Shown here piece after piece: positions 1 to 10,095 of a stretch of 64,000 bases of DNA. The position numbers were made by a program, and so were the translations under genes. The stretch lies in the NCBI RefSeq assembly GCF_005166025.1, contig NZ_CP028923.1, forward strand, positions 2,606,001 to 2,670,000, in the 5' to 3' direction. Source of the DNA: Mangrovivirga cuniculi (GTDB lineage: Bacteria > Bacteroidota > Bacteroidia > Cytophagales > Cyclobacteriaceae). Position 1 is the stretch's first letter. Each line of letters opens with the position of its first letter. Below the pieces are notes generated by a model, which made no database searches, was not told the DNA's origin, and was given only the letters and a program-made list of their open reading frames with translations.

Positions 1-238
1 GGTTGACTTTGTGAGTCGCACCATTGTTCCTCATGTAGAGGCCCTGGAAGATCAGGCCACAGGTTCATCTCATGCAGCACTGTTTCCATTTTGGGCTAAA
101 AATCTTAAAACTGATACTTTGAAAGCTCATCAATTAAGTCAGAGAGGTGGTTATTTTAAAGGCTATGTTAATGACGGAAGAGTCCTTATCCGTTCTTGTT
201 ATAAAAAATACTCTAAAGGCACTTTAAAAGACCTATGA
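1..238 (+). CDS. PhzF family isomerase, C-terminal fragment
   Basis: This is the last ~78 codons of a gene that begins outside the window; the frame is open back to base 2. The residues EDQATGSSHAAL, followed by LSQRGGYF and RVLI, match the C-terminal half of PhzF-like (phenazine biosynthesis-like) proteins, where the ED.xTGSxH stretch lines the active-site cleft. Family members are two-lobed epimerases/isomerases of mostly unknown substrate. The catalytic glutamate lies in the missing N-terminal lobe and cannot be checked. Its stop overlaps the 3' end of the convergent small membrane-protein gene by 6 bases. The family assignment is good; the substrate is unknown. Confidence 0.85.
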   Translation, partial: VDFVSRTIVPHVEALEDQATGSSHAALFPFWAKNLKTDTLKAHQLSQRGGYFKGYVNDGRVLIRSCYKKYSKGTLKDL

Positions 239-478
239 TGTTTGTCCCGAATCCTTTTTCTCTGGTATAATCAATCTTACAATGGTGATTAACAGCAATA
301 ACCATGGAGCTCCATGAAGGACGAGGTCAAACCAGTCGATTAGTTGCATACCATTAGCTCCACCAGCAACCCATTTTATTTTTCCTAGGATATGAGGTTC
401 GGGAAAGAAGGGAGCTAATCCAAGGGTTAAAGATAAGATTAACGGTAATATTAATTCTTTTATTTTATTTATGTCCAT
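233..478 (-). CDS. small membrane protein, two predicted transmembrane helices
   Basis: An 81-residue hydrophobic protein. Residues ~9-25 and ~52-70 look like membrane helices, and the linker carries a conserved-looking KWVAGGANGM segment. I recall similar small proteins in Bacteroidota that databases loosely label RND transporter, but the size rules out a transporter on its own. The start overlaps the end of the upstream porin-like gene by 14 bases, so the two are almost certainly cotranscribed and translationally coupled, suggesting a shared role in the envelope. The function is not known. Confidence 0.7.
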   Translation of the reverse strand: MDINKIKELILPLILSLTLGLAPFFPEPHILGKIKWVAGGANGMQLIDWFDLVLHGAPWLLLLITIVRLIIPEKKDSGQTS

Positions 479-1847
479 GATAGTCTTCTTGTTTTGATTG
501 GTTAAAATGATAATTGAGTATAAAACTAAAATTGGTCATATTGACTCTGTTAATTTTATACCTGGGTTCAATATTATCAGCTTTAGCCAATTTATGTGTT
601 AATAATAAGTGGGCTTCCATTCCATTTAGGAACCCATGAAATTCATAATTTATATCAATTACACCATGGTAAAAAGAAGGTAATCCATACCTGTTTTTTA
701 TTGAATCAGTTGGTTCAGGTAAATCATAATATCCTGCACTAGTCCGCAGATCTATTGACTCAGATAACTTTAAATCTGTTGAAAGATAAAATGCATTAGC
801 ATCTGCAATTCCTTCTATTCTTTCCCGGGGCATTGTGGTATACATCTTTTCTTTGCCATATTCTCTAGGGATCAATAGCTGGCCACTATTTGAGATCCTT
901 GAAAAGGCAGCCTTAATTATACCCTTATTGAATTTATATCCGACCATTGTTGAAAGATAACCGGATGAATGATCAGCTTTATAATAAAAGTCTTCAAATG
1001 ATTCATTTACCATGCTTCTTTGATAAAATAGTTGAAGCCCGAACTTAAAATGATTATTTTCAAAAGTGGTAGTTAACAGTGAATTATTAATCAGATTCTC
1101 AAAGTAAAAGTCCCATAAATCAATTTTAAATTTGTTAGTCATATAGCCTATTTTACCATAGACTACTCCCTTCGATTCAGGGAAAATTTTATCATTTTCT
1201 TCGGATAAGCTATTATATAATCCGATAGTTTCAGTGGTAGAGTACCAATCTACTGTAGATCTGGGAGAAAATCTATATATAAACCCACCACCCCAGTTTA
1301 TCTTTTTGTCAGGGTTTATATATTCGTATGTGAGTCCTTCGAATAAGTTGGGGCGCATTCTACTATCCTGTGCATTTAAAACAGGCGTTTCTAAAAATTG
1401 CTTACCGAAAATTAATGTGTGATCATTGTTGGTATACTTAATATATAGCTCTTCAAGCCTGTCCAGATCATGTTTGTTGTCACGGTGCTCTATATCAAAT
1501 AACCCGATCTCGTAACGATTTAATACTCCTGTGGTAGGATCTGGAGCAGTCAAATCCGATGAAGATATATTGTGAATTATAAACCCGCTGATTACTCCTT
1601 GCAGTCCTTTATAAACTGCGGTCTCGTATCCTATTCCAAGGCCGGTTCCGACAGCATAATAGTCCGACAGATCTTTAGTATTATTGGTAGCCATAAAATA
1701 GGTTCGAAAATGACCCTTGATCTTACCTTTTGAGAAATAGTCACTTAATGAATGAAGTTCCCAGCTGTCTTCCTGAATCGTATCGAGCTCATGATCTTGA
1801 GCCATTAATAAGACTGGAAATATCAGCAAAATCAATATTCCTCTCAT
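465..1847 (-). CDS. OprD-like outer membrane porin
   Basis: A 460-residue protein with an N-terminal signal peptide (hydrophobic residues 3-15, cleavage after LLMAQ) followed by many short amphipathic, aromatic-ended strands, as expected for a beta-barrel of 16-18 strands. Features such as LDRLEELYIKY, TLIFGKQ and RMRPNLFEGLTYEY resemble the OprD/OprE porin superfamily, which passes small solutes across the outer membrane. Length fits the family. It is transcribed ahead of, and overlaps, the small membrane-protein gene. The substrate cannot be read from sequence. An alternative would be a general outer membrane barrel of another family; the barrel fold itself is well supported. Confidence 0.72.
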   Translation of the reverse strand: MRGILILLIFPVLLMAQDHELDTIQEDSWELHSLSDYFSKGKIKGHFRTYFMATNNTKDLSDYYAVGTGLGIGYETAVYKGLQGVISGFIIHNISSSDLTAPDPTTGVLNRYEIGLFDIEHRDNKHDLDRLEELYIKYTNNDHTLIFGKQFLETPVLNAQDSRMRPNLFEGLTYEYINPDKKINWGGGFIYRFSPRSTVDWYSTTETIGLYNSLSEENDKIFPESKGVVYGKIGYMTNKFKIDLWDFYFENLINNSLLTTTFENNHFKFGLQLFYQRSMVNESFEDFYYKADHSSGYLSTMVGYKFNKGIIKAAFSRISNSGQLLIPREYGKEKMYTTMPRERIEGIADANAFYLSTDLKLSESIDLRTSAGYYDLPEPTDSIKNRYGLPSFYHGVIDINYEFHGFLNGMEAHLLLTHKLAKADNIEPRYKINRVNMTNFSFILNYHFNQSKQEDYHGHK

Positions 1848-1990
1848 TGCTTTTTTAATGCAATGTTCGGGAAATAGAAGCCTTATTTCTGTATCTTTTG
1901 TTACAGTGGGTTATCTACTATCATTTTATTTTGTTTTGACCTGACAATGAGTTGCTTAAAACTAGTTTGAATAAACTTAGGAACATAAAA

Positions 1991-2014
1991 AAGCCGGTTA
2001 AAACTAACCGGCTT
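1991..2014 (-). terminator. intrinsic terminator of the M28 peptidase gene
   Basis: A perfect 10-bp stem (AAGCCGGTTA / TAACCGGCTT) with the loop AAAC, followed on the minus strand by a T-rich run, lies 20 bases after the stop of the M28 peptidase gene. Confidence 0.85.
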
Positions 2015-2034
2015 AGATATATTTTAATCAATTG

Positions 2035-3531
2035 TCAATTAATGCCATATAAAACTTTGGCCCGACTTTCATAACTGTCTCCTTCCATCCAATATGGAGT
2101 AAATGCAGAATTAGCAATCATCGCTGCAGTTTGAACAAAAGTACTCCAATATTTTACCAGGTATTCAAAGTTTAATGATTCAGCCTCATCAGCAGGATTG
2201 TGATAATATTTGAAAATTTCCTGGTTGAAGCTTTTCATTCCTGGAGCCATTGTAATACTAGGTACACCTTTTCTGGCAAAAGAAGCATTATCAGACCGGT
2301 CGAAAAGGTTCTGTTCCGGAGCCGGATCATCACCTGCCTCTAAACCATGTGCATTTGCGGCATTATAAATATAATTCTTTACGTTCGTACGGTTCAATCC
2401 GATCACGCTTACTCGTGTTGTATCATTATATCCAGCTCCATCTGCATTGAGATTATAAACTGTTTGATCTAATGGAATTACAGGATGGTCTGCATACCAG
2501 ATACTTCCCAGTAATCCCATTTCCTCTGCAGTGAAAGCTATAAGAATGATTGATCTTTTAGGCGGATGTTCTGTGAAAAACTTTGCGGCGTTCATTATAG
2601 CACCAACACCTAAAGCATTATCACGTGCACCGTTATACACCGAATCACCTTCTATCGCTCTTCCTGTTCCCAGGTGATCATAATGAGCAGTTACAGCTAT
2701 GTATTTTTCCTTTAATCTAGGATCAGTTCCTTCGATAACACCAACAAGGTTATATGCATCTATTTTTTCGGAATTACTATAAGCTGTAATCGATGCATTT
2801 GTATCCTCACCTTGCTTAATCTCAGTGATCATAGTATGCATCGTGTCATTATTGTAGTTTAACCATCCATAGGGGAAGGTTTCATTACCCTGGTCTAATA
2901 CAACTTGTTCTTTGTTAAGGTTTCTGACAATAATCGGCCAGGGTACTTTATCAGACTTATACAGCTCAATTAATGCGATGCCTCCATTTTCCTTTACCAG
3001 GTCAATCTTTTTACTGCTCGCCTCAAGCATTGCCATAGGATGCTGATTTTCTTCTGAACCAGCCCAGGAAATTACTATTTTACCATCAATATTGAGGTTT
3101 TTTAAAGCGTCTTCTGAACCATGTCCGACAAAGATTAATTCGGCATCGTATGATCCGGCACCTGTAAAGAAAAGTAATTGTTCTCCCTGTGTATACGTGC
3201 TTTCATCAATTTGGAAAATAGATTTTTGTTTTCCAGGCATCGATTTTCTAAGTCCCACATATTGCTTGTAAGAATCAGTGCTTCCCATCGGCATAATACC
3301 TAATTCTTTCCAATAAGAAATAATCAAATTGGCTGCAGAATCTATTCCGGCAGTACCTGTGCCTCTACCACCAAAATCATCTGAGGATAACCTGTAGATC
3401 CAGTCTTTTGATTGATCCTTATCAATTACATTGTGAACTTGCTTTGTTAGTTTACTTTCTTTTTCATCCTGAGCATTTATCACGAAGGATGATAGTATTA
3501 GTAAACAGATTAATTTAAGTTGATTATTCAT
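2035..3531 (-). CDS. secreted M28 family metallopeptidase
   Basis: A 498-residue exported zinc peptidase. Signal peptide: residues 1-20, cleavage near NAQ. Residues ~120-230 resemble a PA-like insert, and the M28 catalytic domain follows. The two-zinc ligands are visible: H283 in TAHYDHLG, D304 in GARDNALG, the glutamate pair 336-337 in FTAEEMGLLGS, D364 in NLNADGAG, and a late histidine in KYYHNPADE (~451). This is the layout of bacterial aminopeptidases of the Aaphy/Vibrio type that trim amino-terminal residues from peptides in the periplasm or outside the cell. It lies 9 bases downstream of glnS on the same strand, so it is probably cotranscribed, and ends at a strong terminator. Confidence 0.92.
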   Translation of the reverse strand: MNNQLKLICLLILSSFVINAQDEKESKLTKQVHNVIDKDQSKDWIYRLSSDDFGGRGTGTAGIDSAANLIISYWKELGIMPMGSTDSYKQYVGLRKSMPGKQKSIFQIDESTYTQGEQLLFFTGAGSYDAELIFVGHGSEDALKNLNIDGKIVISWAGSEENQHPMAMLEASSKKIDLVKENGGIALIELYKSDKVPWPIIVRNLNKEQVVLDQGNETFPYGWLNYNNDTMHTMITEIKQGEDTNASITAYSNSEKIDAYNLVGVIEGTDPRLKEKYIAVTAHYDHLGTGRAIEGDSVYNGARDNALGVGAIMNAAKFFTEHPPKRSIILIAFTAEEMGLLGSIWYADHPVIPLDQTVYNLNADGAGYNDTTRVSVIGLNRTNVKNYIYNAANAHGLEAGDDPAPEQNLFDRSDNASFARKGVPSITMAPGMKSFNQEIFKYYHNPADEAESLNFEYLVKYWSTFVQTAAMIANSAFTPYWMEGDSYESRAKVLYGIN

Positions 3532-3540
3532 TGTGCGTGG

Positions 3541-5235
3541 TTATTTTTTTCCTTTATGTTTAGACCAGCTGTCTTTTAGAGTTACTGTTCTATTAAATAT
3601 AAGATTATCTTCTGTGGAATCAAGGTCTACACAGAAATATCCTTGTCTTTCGAATTGAACAGTAGTTCCTGGTTCCGCATCTTTTACCGATGGCTCAACC
3701 TTTGCATTTTTTGCAACAGTTAAACTTTCAGGATTGAGAAACTCTTTAAAATCTTTTTCTTTATCTGCTGTAGGTGCTTCGACGTTAAACAACCTGTCAT
3801 ACATATTAACGGTAATAGCCAATGCACTTGTTGCATGAACCCAACTTAAAGTACCCTTTGGTTTAATTCCACTGGTGTCCTCGCCTGATTTGCTGTCTTT
3901 ATGATAGGTGCAGTAGATTTCTTCAATTTCTCCTGTTTCTTCATTTTTCTTATAATCATCACAAGTAATGATATAAGCGTATTTCAGCCGAACATTTCTT
4001 CCAGGACCAAGACGGAAAAACTTACGAGGTGGATCTTCCATAAAGTCGGCTTTGTCAATATAAATTTCCCTTCCGAATGGAATATGCCTTTTTCCGGCAC
4101 TTTCGTCTTCAGGATTATTGATCGCAGGAAGCTCCTCAGTTTCTCCTTCAGGATAATTTGTTATTATCACTTTGACAGGATTTAAGACACCCATTACACG
4201 GTTAGCCTTTTTATTGAGATCTTCCCTCACGCTATGCTCCAGAAGTGCGATGTCAACTATACCATCTCTTTTTGCAACCCCTATTGTTTCACAAAAATTT
4301 CTAATACTATCAGGAGTATAGCCTCTTCTTCTCATACCACTAATAGTTGGCATTCTTGGATCATCCCATCCGGAAACGTAATTGCCTTCAACAAGCTCGA
4401 GTAATTTTCTCTTACTCATCACTGTATAATTCAGGTTAAGCCTGGCAAATTCAATTTGCTGAGGATGGAAAACTTCTAATTCATCAAGAATCCAATCGTA
4501 TAGTGGCCTGTGTACTTCAAATTCAAGAGTACACAAACTATGAGTGATTCCTTCAAGACTATCTGACAGACAGTGAGCGAAATCATACATTGGGTAAATA
4601 GACCATTGATCACCTGTTCGATGATGATCTACTTTTCTAATTCTATATAATGCCGGGTCTCTCATGTGCATATTCGGACTCGACATATCAATTTTTGCGC
4701 GAAGAATTTTTTCTCCATCCTTAAACTCTCCATTTTTCATTTTCTCAAAGAGTTTAAGATTTTCTTCTACAGATCTGTTTCTATATGGACTTTCTTTACC
4801 TGGAACTGTTGGAGTACCCCTGTTTTCAGCAATTTCTTCAACAGACTGATCATCAACATAAGCTTTGCCTTTTTTGATTAGCTGTACTGCATAATCATAT
4901 AGATTATCAAAGTAATCTGAGGCAAAAAATTCACGGTCATCCCAGTCAAAACCGAGCCATTTGACATCCTCTCTTATCGCATCAACGTATTCAGTCGATT
5001 CTTTCAAAGGATTTGTATCATCAAAACGCAGATTAGTTTTGCCCTTGTAATCTTCCGCAACACCAAAATTCAGGCAAATTGATTTAGCGTGACCGATATG
5101 AAGATAGCCATTAGGTTCAGGAGGAAAACGAGTATGGACTTTGTTGTCGTATCTCCCTGTTTTATTGTCGTGGTTAATTCTTTGCTCAATAAAGTTGAGT
5201 GACTTTTTTTTCTTATCTCCCTCTTTAGTAGACAT
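3541..5235 (-). CDS. glnS: glutamine--tRNA ligase
   Basis: A 564-residue class I aminoacyl-tRNA synthetase that charges tRNA-Gln. The HIGH signature is residues 46-49 in [15 protein letters not shown]; the KMSKS-equivalent is VMSKRKL (~272). LRFDDTNP and [17 protein letters not shown] match the GlnRS branch rather than discriminating GluRS, so this organism charges tRNA-Gln directly. The C-terminal beta-barrel anticodon-binding region is complete (GYFCVD, then a lysine-rich tail). Length is normal. The start at 5235 is the first ATG giving the full N-terminus. Upstream of, and probably cotranscribed with, the M28 peptidase gene. Confidence 0.97.
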   Translation of the reverse strand: MSTKEGDKKKKSLNFIEQRINHDNKTGRYDNKVHTRFPPEPNGYLHIGHAKSICLNFGVAEDYKGKTNLRFDDTNPLKESTEYVDAIREDVKWLGFDWDDREFFASDYFDNLYDYAVQLIKKGKAYVDDQSVEEIAENRGTPTVPGKESPYRNRSVEENLKLFEKMKNGEFKDGEKILRAKIDMSSPNMHMRDPALYRIRKVDHHRTGDQWSIYPMYDFAHCLSDSLEGITHSLCTLEFEVHRPLYDWILDELEVFHPQQIEFARLNLNYTVMSKRKLLELVEGNYVSGWDDPRMPTISGMRRRGYTPDSIRNFCETIGVAKRDGIVDIALLEHSVREDLNKKANRVMGVLNPVKVIITNYPEGETEELPAINNPEDESAGKRHIPFGREIYIDKADFMEDPPRKFFRLGPGRNVRLKYAYIITCDDYKKNEETGEIEEIYCTYHKDSKSGEDTSGIKPKGTLSWVHATSALAITVNMYDRLFNVEAPTADKEKDFKEFLNPESLTVAKNAKVEPSVKDAEPGTTVQFERQGYFCVDLDSTEDNLIFNRTVTLKDSWSKHKGKK

Positions 5236-5336
5236 ATGCTTTTTATCTTTACTGATATTAATGCGAAAATACGCATAGCAACTTAAAAAGAGATGAAATT
5301 GAGCTAAATTTTAAATAGGAAGGTTTATAAAAAAAG

Positions 5337-5363
5337 AAAGGTTTTCCTTCGGGGAAAACCTTT
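5337..5363 (-). terminator. intrinsic terminator after the 52-aa lipoprotein gene
   Basis: An 11-bp stem (AAAGGTTTTCC / GGAAAACCTTT) with a 5-base loop, followed on the minus strand by a run of T. It lies just after the stop of the small lipoprotein gene. Confidence 0.85.
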
Positions 5364-5388
5364 TGGTATTATCGTGTCGTTATTTCAC

Positions 5389-5547
5389 TTAACCATTCAC
5401 TGTTTCCCCCTCTGTCGTCATATCTACTTCTACTTGCTGTGTTTTTTCAACAGGTGTTGTTGTATCAGCATAAGTAGGGCAAGTGTAATAACCGCATGAG
5501 GTTAACCCTAAAGAAACTAAAGTTAAAAGTGCAAAAATCTTTTTCAT
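5389..5547 (-). CDS. small lipoprotein of unknown function (52 aa)
   Basis: A 52-residue protein: signal peptide MKKIFALLTLVSLG, lipobox LTSC with the lipidated cysteine at 18, then a short acidic/threonine-rich tail. I take the internal ATG at 5547 because it immediately precedes a textbook lipoprotein signal; the open frame extends 45 codons further upstream but that part looks non-coding. Own terminator, so a single-gene unit. No function can be assigned; such mini-lipoproteins are common in Bacteroidota envelopes. Confidence 0.65.
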   Translation of the reverse strand: MKKIFALLTLVSLGLTSCGYYTCPTYADTTTPVEKTQQVEVDMTTEGETVNG

Positions 5548-5846
5548 AAAAAAGTTAATTAGGTTTAAAAAGTAATAGTCAAACAAGTAAATCATTCTTT
5601 CCTCATGCACAACTTTTACAAAGAAACCAGTAATTGTACTCACCAACCACCCTGAATTGAGAATTAACTTACATCGGTACAATATTCGATAGAAGGCGAT
5701 AAATATCAGATAATGTCAAAAAATGACAATCACACACTATTGGTGATATCATTTTTCCTTTTGAAAACATGATTAATTTAATTTCAGTTTAAAAAGTGGG
5801 TTGAAATCTTCAGATATTATTACACTGGAGGTTACCTGGATTATAC

Positions 5847-6308
5847 CTAATATGGATTAAACTCAGGTTTGCTCTCTCCTTCTTTGACAAAAATCAATGC
5901 TGCGGAATTAATACAATAACGCAATCCTGTGGGTTCAGGCCCATCATTAAATACATGGCCAAGGTGGCTGCCGGATTTTGCATCTAATACTTCAATTCTA
6001 TGCATACCATGACTATGGTCTTCACGATATAGTACCGCATTTTCTGTGATAGGTTTTGTGAAAGAAGGCCATCCGCAACCACTTTCGAATTTATCCTTTG
6101 AATCAAATAAAGGCTCAAGTGTCGCCGCACTATAATAAACACCTTTCTCTGTATGATCATTATATTCTCCGGTAAAAGGCCTTTCTGTTCCGGCTTCACG
6201 GCAAATAAAATATCTTGTCGGACCGAGACGCTTTTCCCACTCCTTGTTATCAACTGTTATTTCAAATTTATGATCCTTCTCAACGAAATTCATTTTAACT
6301 TTTTCCAT
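5847..6308 (-). CDS. msrB: peptide-methionine (R)-S-oxide reductase, zinc-less type
   Basis: A 153-residue MsrB that reduces methionine-R-sulfoxide in proteins. Signatures: FESGCGWPSF, HLGHVFNDGPEPTGLRYCINSAAL, with the catalytic cysteine in RYCIN (~133) and a probable resolving cysteine in SGCGW. The two CxxC pairs that bind structural zinc in many MsrBs are absent: the first position reads YYSAATLEPLF and the second DAKSGSHLGH. This is a recognised zinc-free subtype, so the protein should still be active. No signal peptide, so cytoplasmic. Start could be 6308 or the internal ATG at 6293. Monocistronic; no terminator seen. Confidence 0.94.
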   Translation of the reverse strand: MEKVKMNFVEKDHKFEITVDNKEWEKRLGPTRYFICREAGTERPFTGEYNDHTEKGVYYSAATLEPLFDSKDKFESGCGWPSFTKPITENAVLYREDHSHGMHRIEVLDAKSGSHLGHVFNDGPEPTGLRYCINSAALIFVKEGESKPEFNPY

Positions 6309-6497
6309 GTCTGTTTAACTATAATTATCAATTGATTGTTATAATCTTTAACGATTCGTACATGCCTGAATTTAGTAAAATTTTGGTTTAAATCGTTTGC
6401 ATAAAATATTCACTTGTATATAGGTGTAAAAGCATTTTTATTATTGTTATCTTGTATTGGTCATAATATATTATACTTATAAATTAATCAACCAATA

Positions 6498-8449
6498 ATG
6501 AGAAATTACAAGGGACAAAGCAGAGTAATTATCGAATCTGTAATTCCTGAGATTAATAATGGTCAGTATTATGCAAAGGGTATCGTAGGAAAAAAAATCA
6601 GAGTTGAATGCGACCTTTTTGGCGATGGTCATGATGTTGTAAATGGTTCTTTATTATACAAACATAAAAATGCAAGATCATGGAGCGAAACACCTTTAAT
6701 TTTTGATATAAATGATCATTGGTTTGCCGATTTTGTGCCTGAAAAGCAAGGTATCTTTGAATTTAAACTTGAAGGTTGGGTCGATCATGCTTTGAATTGG
6801 CAATATGAATTAAAAAGAAAAGTCGAAGGGAAACAACCAGTCAATGTTGAATTGCTGGATGGTGTCAATTACCTTAATAATATTCTCAAGAAAGCCAGCA
6901 AGACTGATAAAAAATACCTTGAAAAGGGAATTCAACTTTTTAATGAGGGAATTCAAAATCCTGAAACCATTGAATATGCACTGGGAGATAAATTACTCTA
7001 CCTATTTAAAAAGTACCCTGTAAAAGAGTTTAAAACTATTTATGATAATGATCTGAAAGTGTATGTCGACAGACAAAAAGCTTTATTCAGTAGTTGGTAT
7101 GAGTTTTTTCCACGGTCAGCCGGTGATTATACTGATACTCATGGGACTTTCAAGGATTGTATTAAGAGATTACCTTATGTAGCTGAATTAGGGTTTGACG
7201 TTTTATATCTTCCCCGGTACATCCTATAGGGATTAGTCATAGAAAAGGTAAAAATAATGCCGTTACAGCAGAAGAAGGAGATGTCGGTAGTCCATGGGCT
7301 ATAGGAAGTGAAAAAGGCGGCCATAAAGATCTTCACCCTGAGCTGGGAAGTGTAGAAGATTATAAAGCCCTTATTTCAGAAGCAAAAAAACAAGGTATTG
7401 AAATTGCCATGGATTATGCCCTGCAATGTGCCCCTGACCATCCATATGTTAAGGAACATCCTGAATGGTTTAAATGGAGGGCGGATGGGACTGTTCAATA
7501 CGCTGAAAATCCCCCAAAGAAATACCAGGATATTCTCCCAATAAACTTTGAGACCAAAGACTGGAAAAACCTCTGGAAAGAGCTTTACTCCATATTGGAA
7601 TATTGGATTGAATTGGGAATAACTATATTCCGGGTCGATAATCCACATACAAAACCGTACAGATTCTGGCATTGGATAATCAATGAGGTGAAGGCTAAAT
7701 ATCCTGATATAATTTTTTTATCAGAAGCGTTTACAAGACCCAGGGTAATGCATGAACTAGCCAAAGTCGGTTTTACTCAGTCATATACTTATTATACCTG
7801 GAGAAACAGTAAGTATGAAATTGAAGAGTATATGGATGAATTGGTTAATGGACAAGGTAAATATTATTTCCGTCCTAATTTTTGGCCTAATACTCCGGAT
7901 ATCAATCCATATTCATTACAAAGTGGTTATCCTGCAACGTTCATGACCAGATATTTCATGGCTGCTACTCTTTCTTCAAATTATGGTATATATGGTCCGG
8001 TTTTTGAAAATATGGTTCACGAAGCATATCCGGGAAAAGAGGAATACATGAATTCAGAAAAGTATGAAAAGAAAACCTGGGAATGGAAAATTGATACGAA
8101 ATTAAAACACATTATAAAGAAGATAAATCAATTCAGAAAGGAACATCCTGCATTACAGGATACCTATAATTACAAAAAATGTGAAGTAGACAATGAACAG
8201 ATAATTGCTTATTACAAAGAGTCTGAAGATAAGAAGGATCAATTACTAATGGTAGTCAATCTGGATCCTCACTATACTCAATCAGGTTGGCTACAATTGC
8301 CACTTGATATTCTCGGACGTGAAGAAGGTCATCATTTTACCGTAACTGATCTTTTATCTGAGAATTCATATCTCTGGGATAAAGAATGGAATTTCGTAGA
8401 ACTTAATCCATCCTCTCTTCCCTTTCATTTGTTAAAAATAAGTCATTAA
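6498..8449 (+). CDS. glgE: alpha-1,4-glucan:maltose-1-phosphate maltosyltransferase (one-base frame break)
   Basis: GlgE adds maltosyl units from alpha-maltose-1-phosphate to glucan chains. The N-terminal DUF3416 domain (VIPEINNGQYYAKG, KRKVEGK) is followed by a GH13 domain with nucleophile in RVDNPHTKP (~379) and acid/base in LSEAFTRP (~408). The frame is broken at the C run 7212-7215: reading one extra C turns LPRYIL-stop into LPPVHPIGISHRKG, the expected GH13 region I, and gives a 650-residue protein of normal length. I treat this as a base-call deletion. First gene of an operon; maltokinase starts 5 bases after the stop. No clear promoter in 6309-6497. Confidence 0.93.
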
Positions 8450-8454
8450 AAGAA

Positions 8455-10095
8455 ATGGAACCCCTGATAAGAGCGGTGCATACAACTCATAAATGGCAAG
8501 AGGTATTTGAAGACCCCTTGTTTCGTGATGCTTTTATCGAAGAATGGGTCCCTCAATATATAACAAAACGTCGATGGTTTGCAGGGAAAAGCACCCCGGT
8601 AAAAGTGTTCAAAATTGAAAGGATTCTACCTCTACCAACAGATTTTGGATATTACTATCATGTGATAGTTGAAGTAATATATGAACCTGGATATACGGAG
8701 ACGTATTTATTACCCTTATCGTTCGTAACAGTGCTACCTGAAGAGGAAAGTATCCAAATTTTAGGTAAATGTGTAATTGAAGAAAAATCCGGTTATTTAG
8801 TTGAAGCGGTATATCTGGAAGATTACAGGAACGCTCTTTTTAATCATATAATTAAATCGAGTAAAACTAATATCGGAGTGGATAACTTCTTTGTTTTCGA
8901 AAGAGGAAAAATAATGACTGAAAAGGAAGGAGATCGAATCCACAGTAAGCTTCTTGATGTAGAACAGAGTAACACTTCTATTATTTATAATGACAGATAT
9001 ATTTTAAAGATATATAGAAAACTATTCATGGATCATAATCCCGATCATGAATTAGTGAGGTTTTTATCTGAATATGCTGAATTCACTCATGCACCAAGTT
9101 ATGGTGGAAGTGTTTCCTGGGTGAGATCGGGAAATTTCACTGTTTCAATTGCTCTTATGACAGAGCTTATCCCCAATGATGGAGAGGGATGGGAATATAT
9201 GTTGCAAAAGATCGAAACAGCCTTTGATAATTTTCTTTCTTCAGACCTGAATATTTCTGAACTACCGAAATTGAAATATTTAAAAAGAATGAAAGCATCT
9301 TCTATACCCGATCAGTATAGGGAATTGATAGGAAATGACTTTTTAAATAATATTGAGATTCTTGCTAAAAGGACTGCTCAAATGCATGTAGCCTTAGCTT
9401 CAAATAAAATTGACAGACATTTCGTTCCAAGATCATATAATAGTGATTTTAGTGTATGGTTAAAAAATCGCTTGATATATATTTTTGAGAACCGATATAA
9501 TATGCTTGAATCAAATCTGCATAAACTTGAAGGAGTTGGATTGGATTATGCTCATGAGTTTATCGCTCATAAATCAGATATAATTAAGCATTTTCTATCC
9601 TTTGATGAGCTAAAACTTAATAGTAAAAGAATTAGAATACACGGGGATTATCATTTGGGTCAGGTTCTTCTCACTGATAATGACTTTTTTATTCTTGATT
9701 TTGAAGGTGAGCCAGAAAGTACGATCAGAGATAGAAAGGTTAAGCAATCTCCATTAAAAGATGTTGCAGGTATGTTTCGCTCTTTTCACTATGCCATTTA
9801 TGCAACGCTATTCAAATCTGATAAATACAGGGATAATAAAGATGAGTGCTCTTTATTAGGCTCAAAATTATTCAGGGTTATCACAAATGTATTTATGGAC
9901 AAATACTGTAGGATTGCTTTTAAAAATAATCTCGATATCGGATATAACGATGAGATAAAATATCTTTTAAAGTATCATTTACTGGAAAAAGCAGTGTATG
10001 AATTAGGGTATGAATTGAATGCCAGGCCGGACTGGGCAATAATTCCTTTAAAGGGAATAATGCAAATATTAAAAGTAGAAGAAAATGAAAAATAA
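8455..10095 (+). CDS. mak: stand-alone maltokinase
   Basis: A 546-residue aminoglycoside-phosphotransferase-fold kinase that phosphorylates maltose to maltose-1-phosphate, the GlgE donor. Residues ~28-90 (VPQYITKRRWFAGK) form the N-terminal cap typical of maltokinases. The catalytic segment HGDYHLGQVLL (~396) and metal-binding FILDFEGEP are intact, followed by SPLKDVAGMFRSFHYA. In many bacteria this protein is fused to trehalose synthase; here it is free, and no trehalose synthase lies in the window. It overlaps the start of glgB by 11 bases, implying coupled translation. Confidence 0.92.
   Translation: MEPLIRAVHTTHKWQEVFEDPLFRDAFIEEWVPQYITKRRWFAGKSTPVKVFKIERILPLPTDFGYYYHVIVEVIYEPGYTETYLLPLSFVTVLPEEESIQILGKCVIEEKSGYLVEAVYLEDYRNALFNHIIKSSKTNIGVDNFFVFERGKIMTEKEGDRIHSKLLDVEQSNTSIIYNDRYILKIYRKLFMDHNPDHELVRFLSEYAEFTHAPSYGGSVSWVRSGNFTVSIALMTELIPNDGEGWEYMLQKIETAFDNFLSSDLNISELPKLKYLKRMKASSIPDQYRELIGNDFLNNIEILAKRTAQMHVALASNKIDRHFVPRSYNSDFSVWLKNRLIYIFENRYNMLESNLHKLEGVGLDYAHEFIAHKSDIIKHFLSFDELKLNSKRIRIHGDYHLGQVLLTDNDFFILDFEGEPESTIRDRKVKQSPLKDVAGMFRSFHYAIYATLFKSDKYRDNKDECSLLGSKLFRVITNVFMDKYCRIAFKNNLDIGYNDEIKYLLKYHLLEKAVYELGYELNARPDWAIIPLKGIMQILKVEENEK

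Noticed and set aside
3901-4881. Open frames antisense to glnS
   Set aside because: They lie wholly inside the strongly conserved glnS and have no start context or family match.
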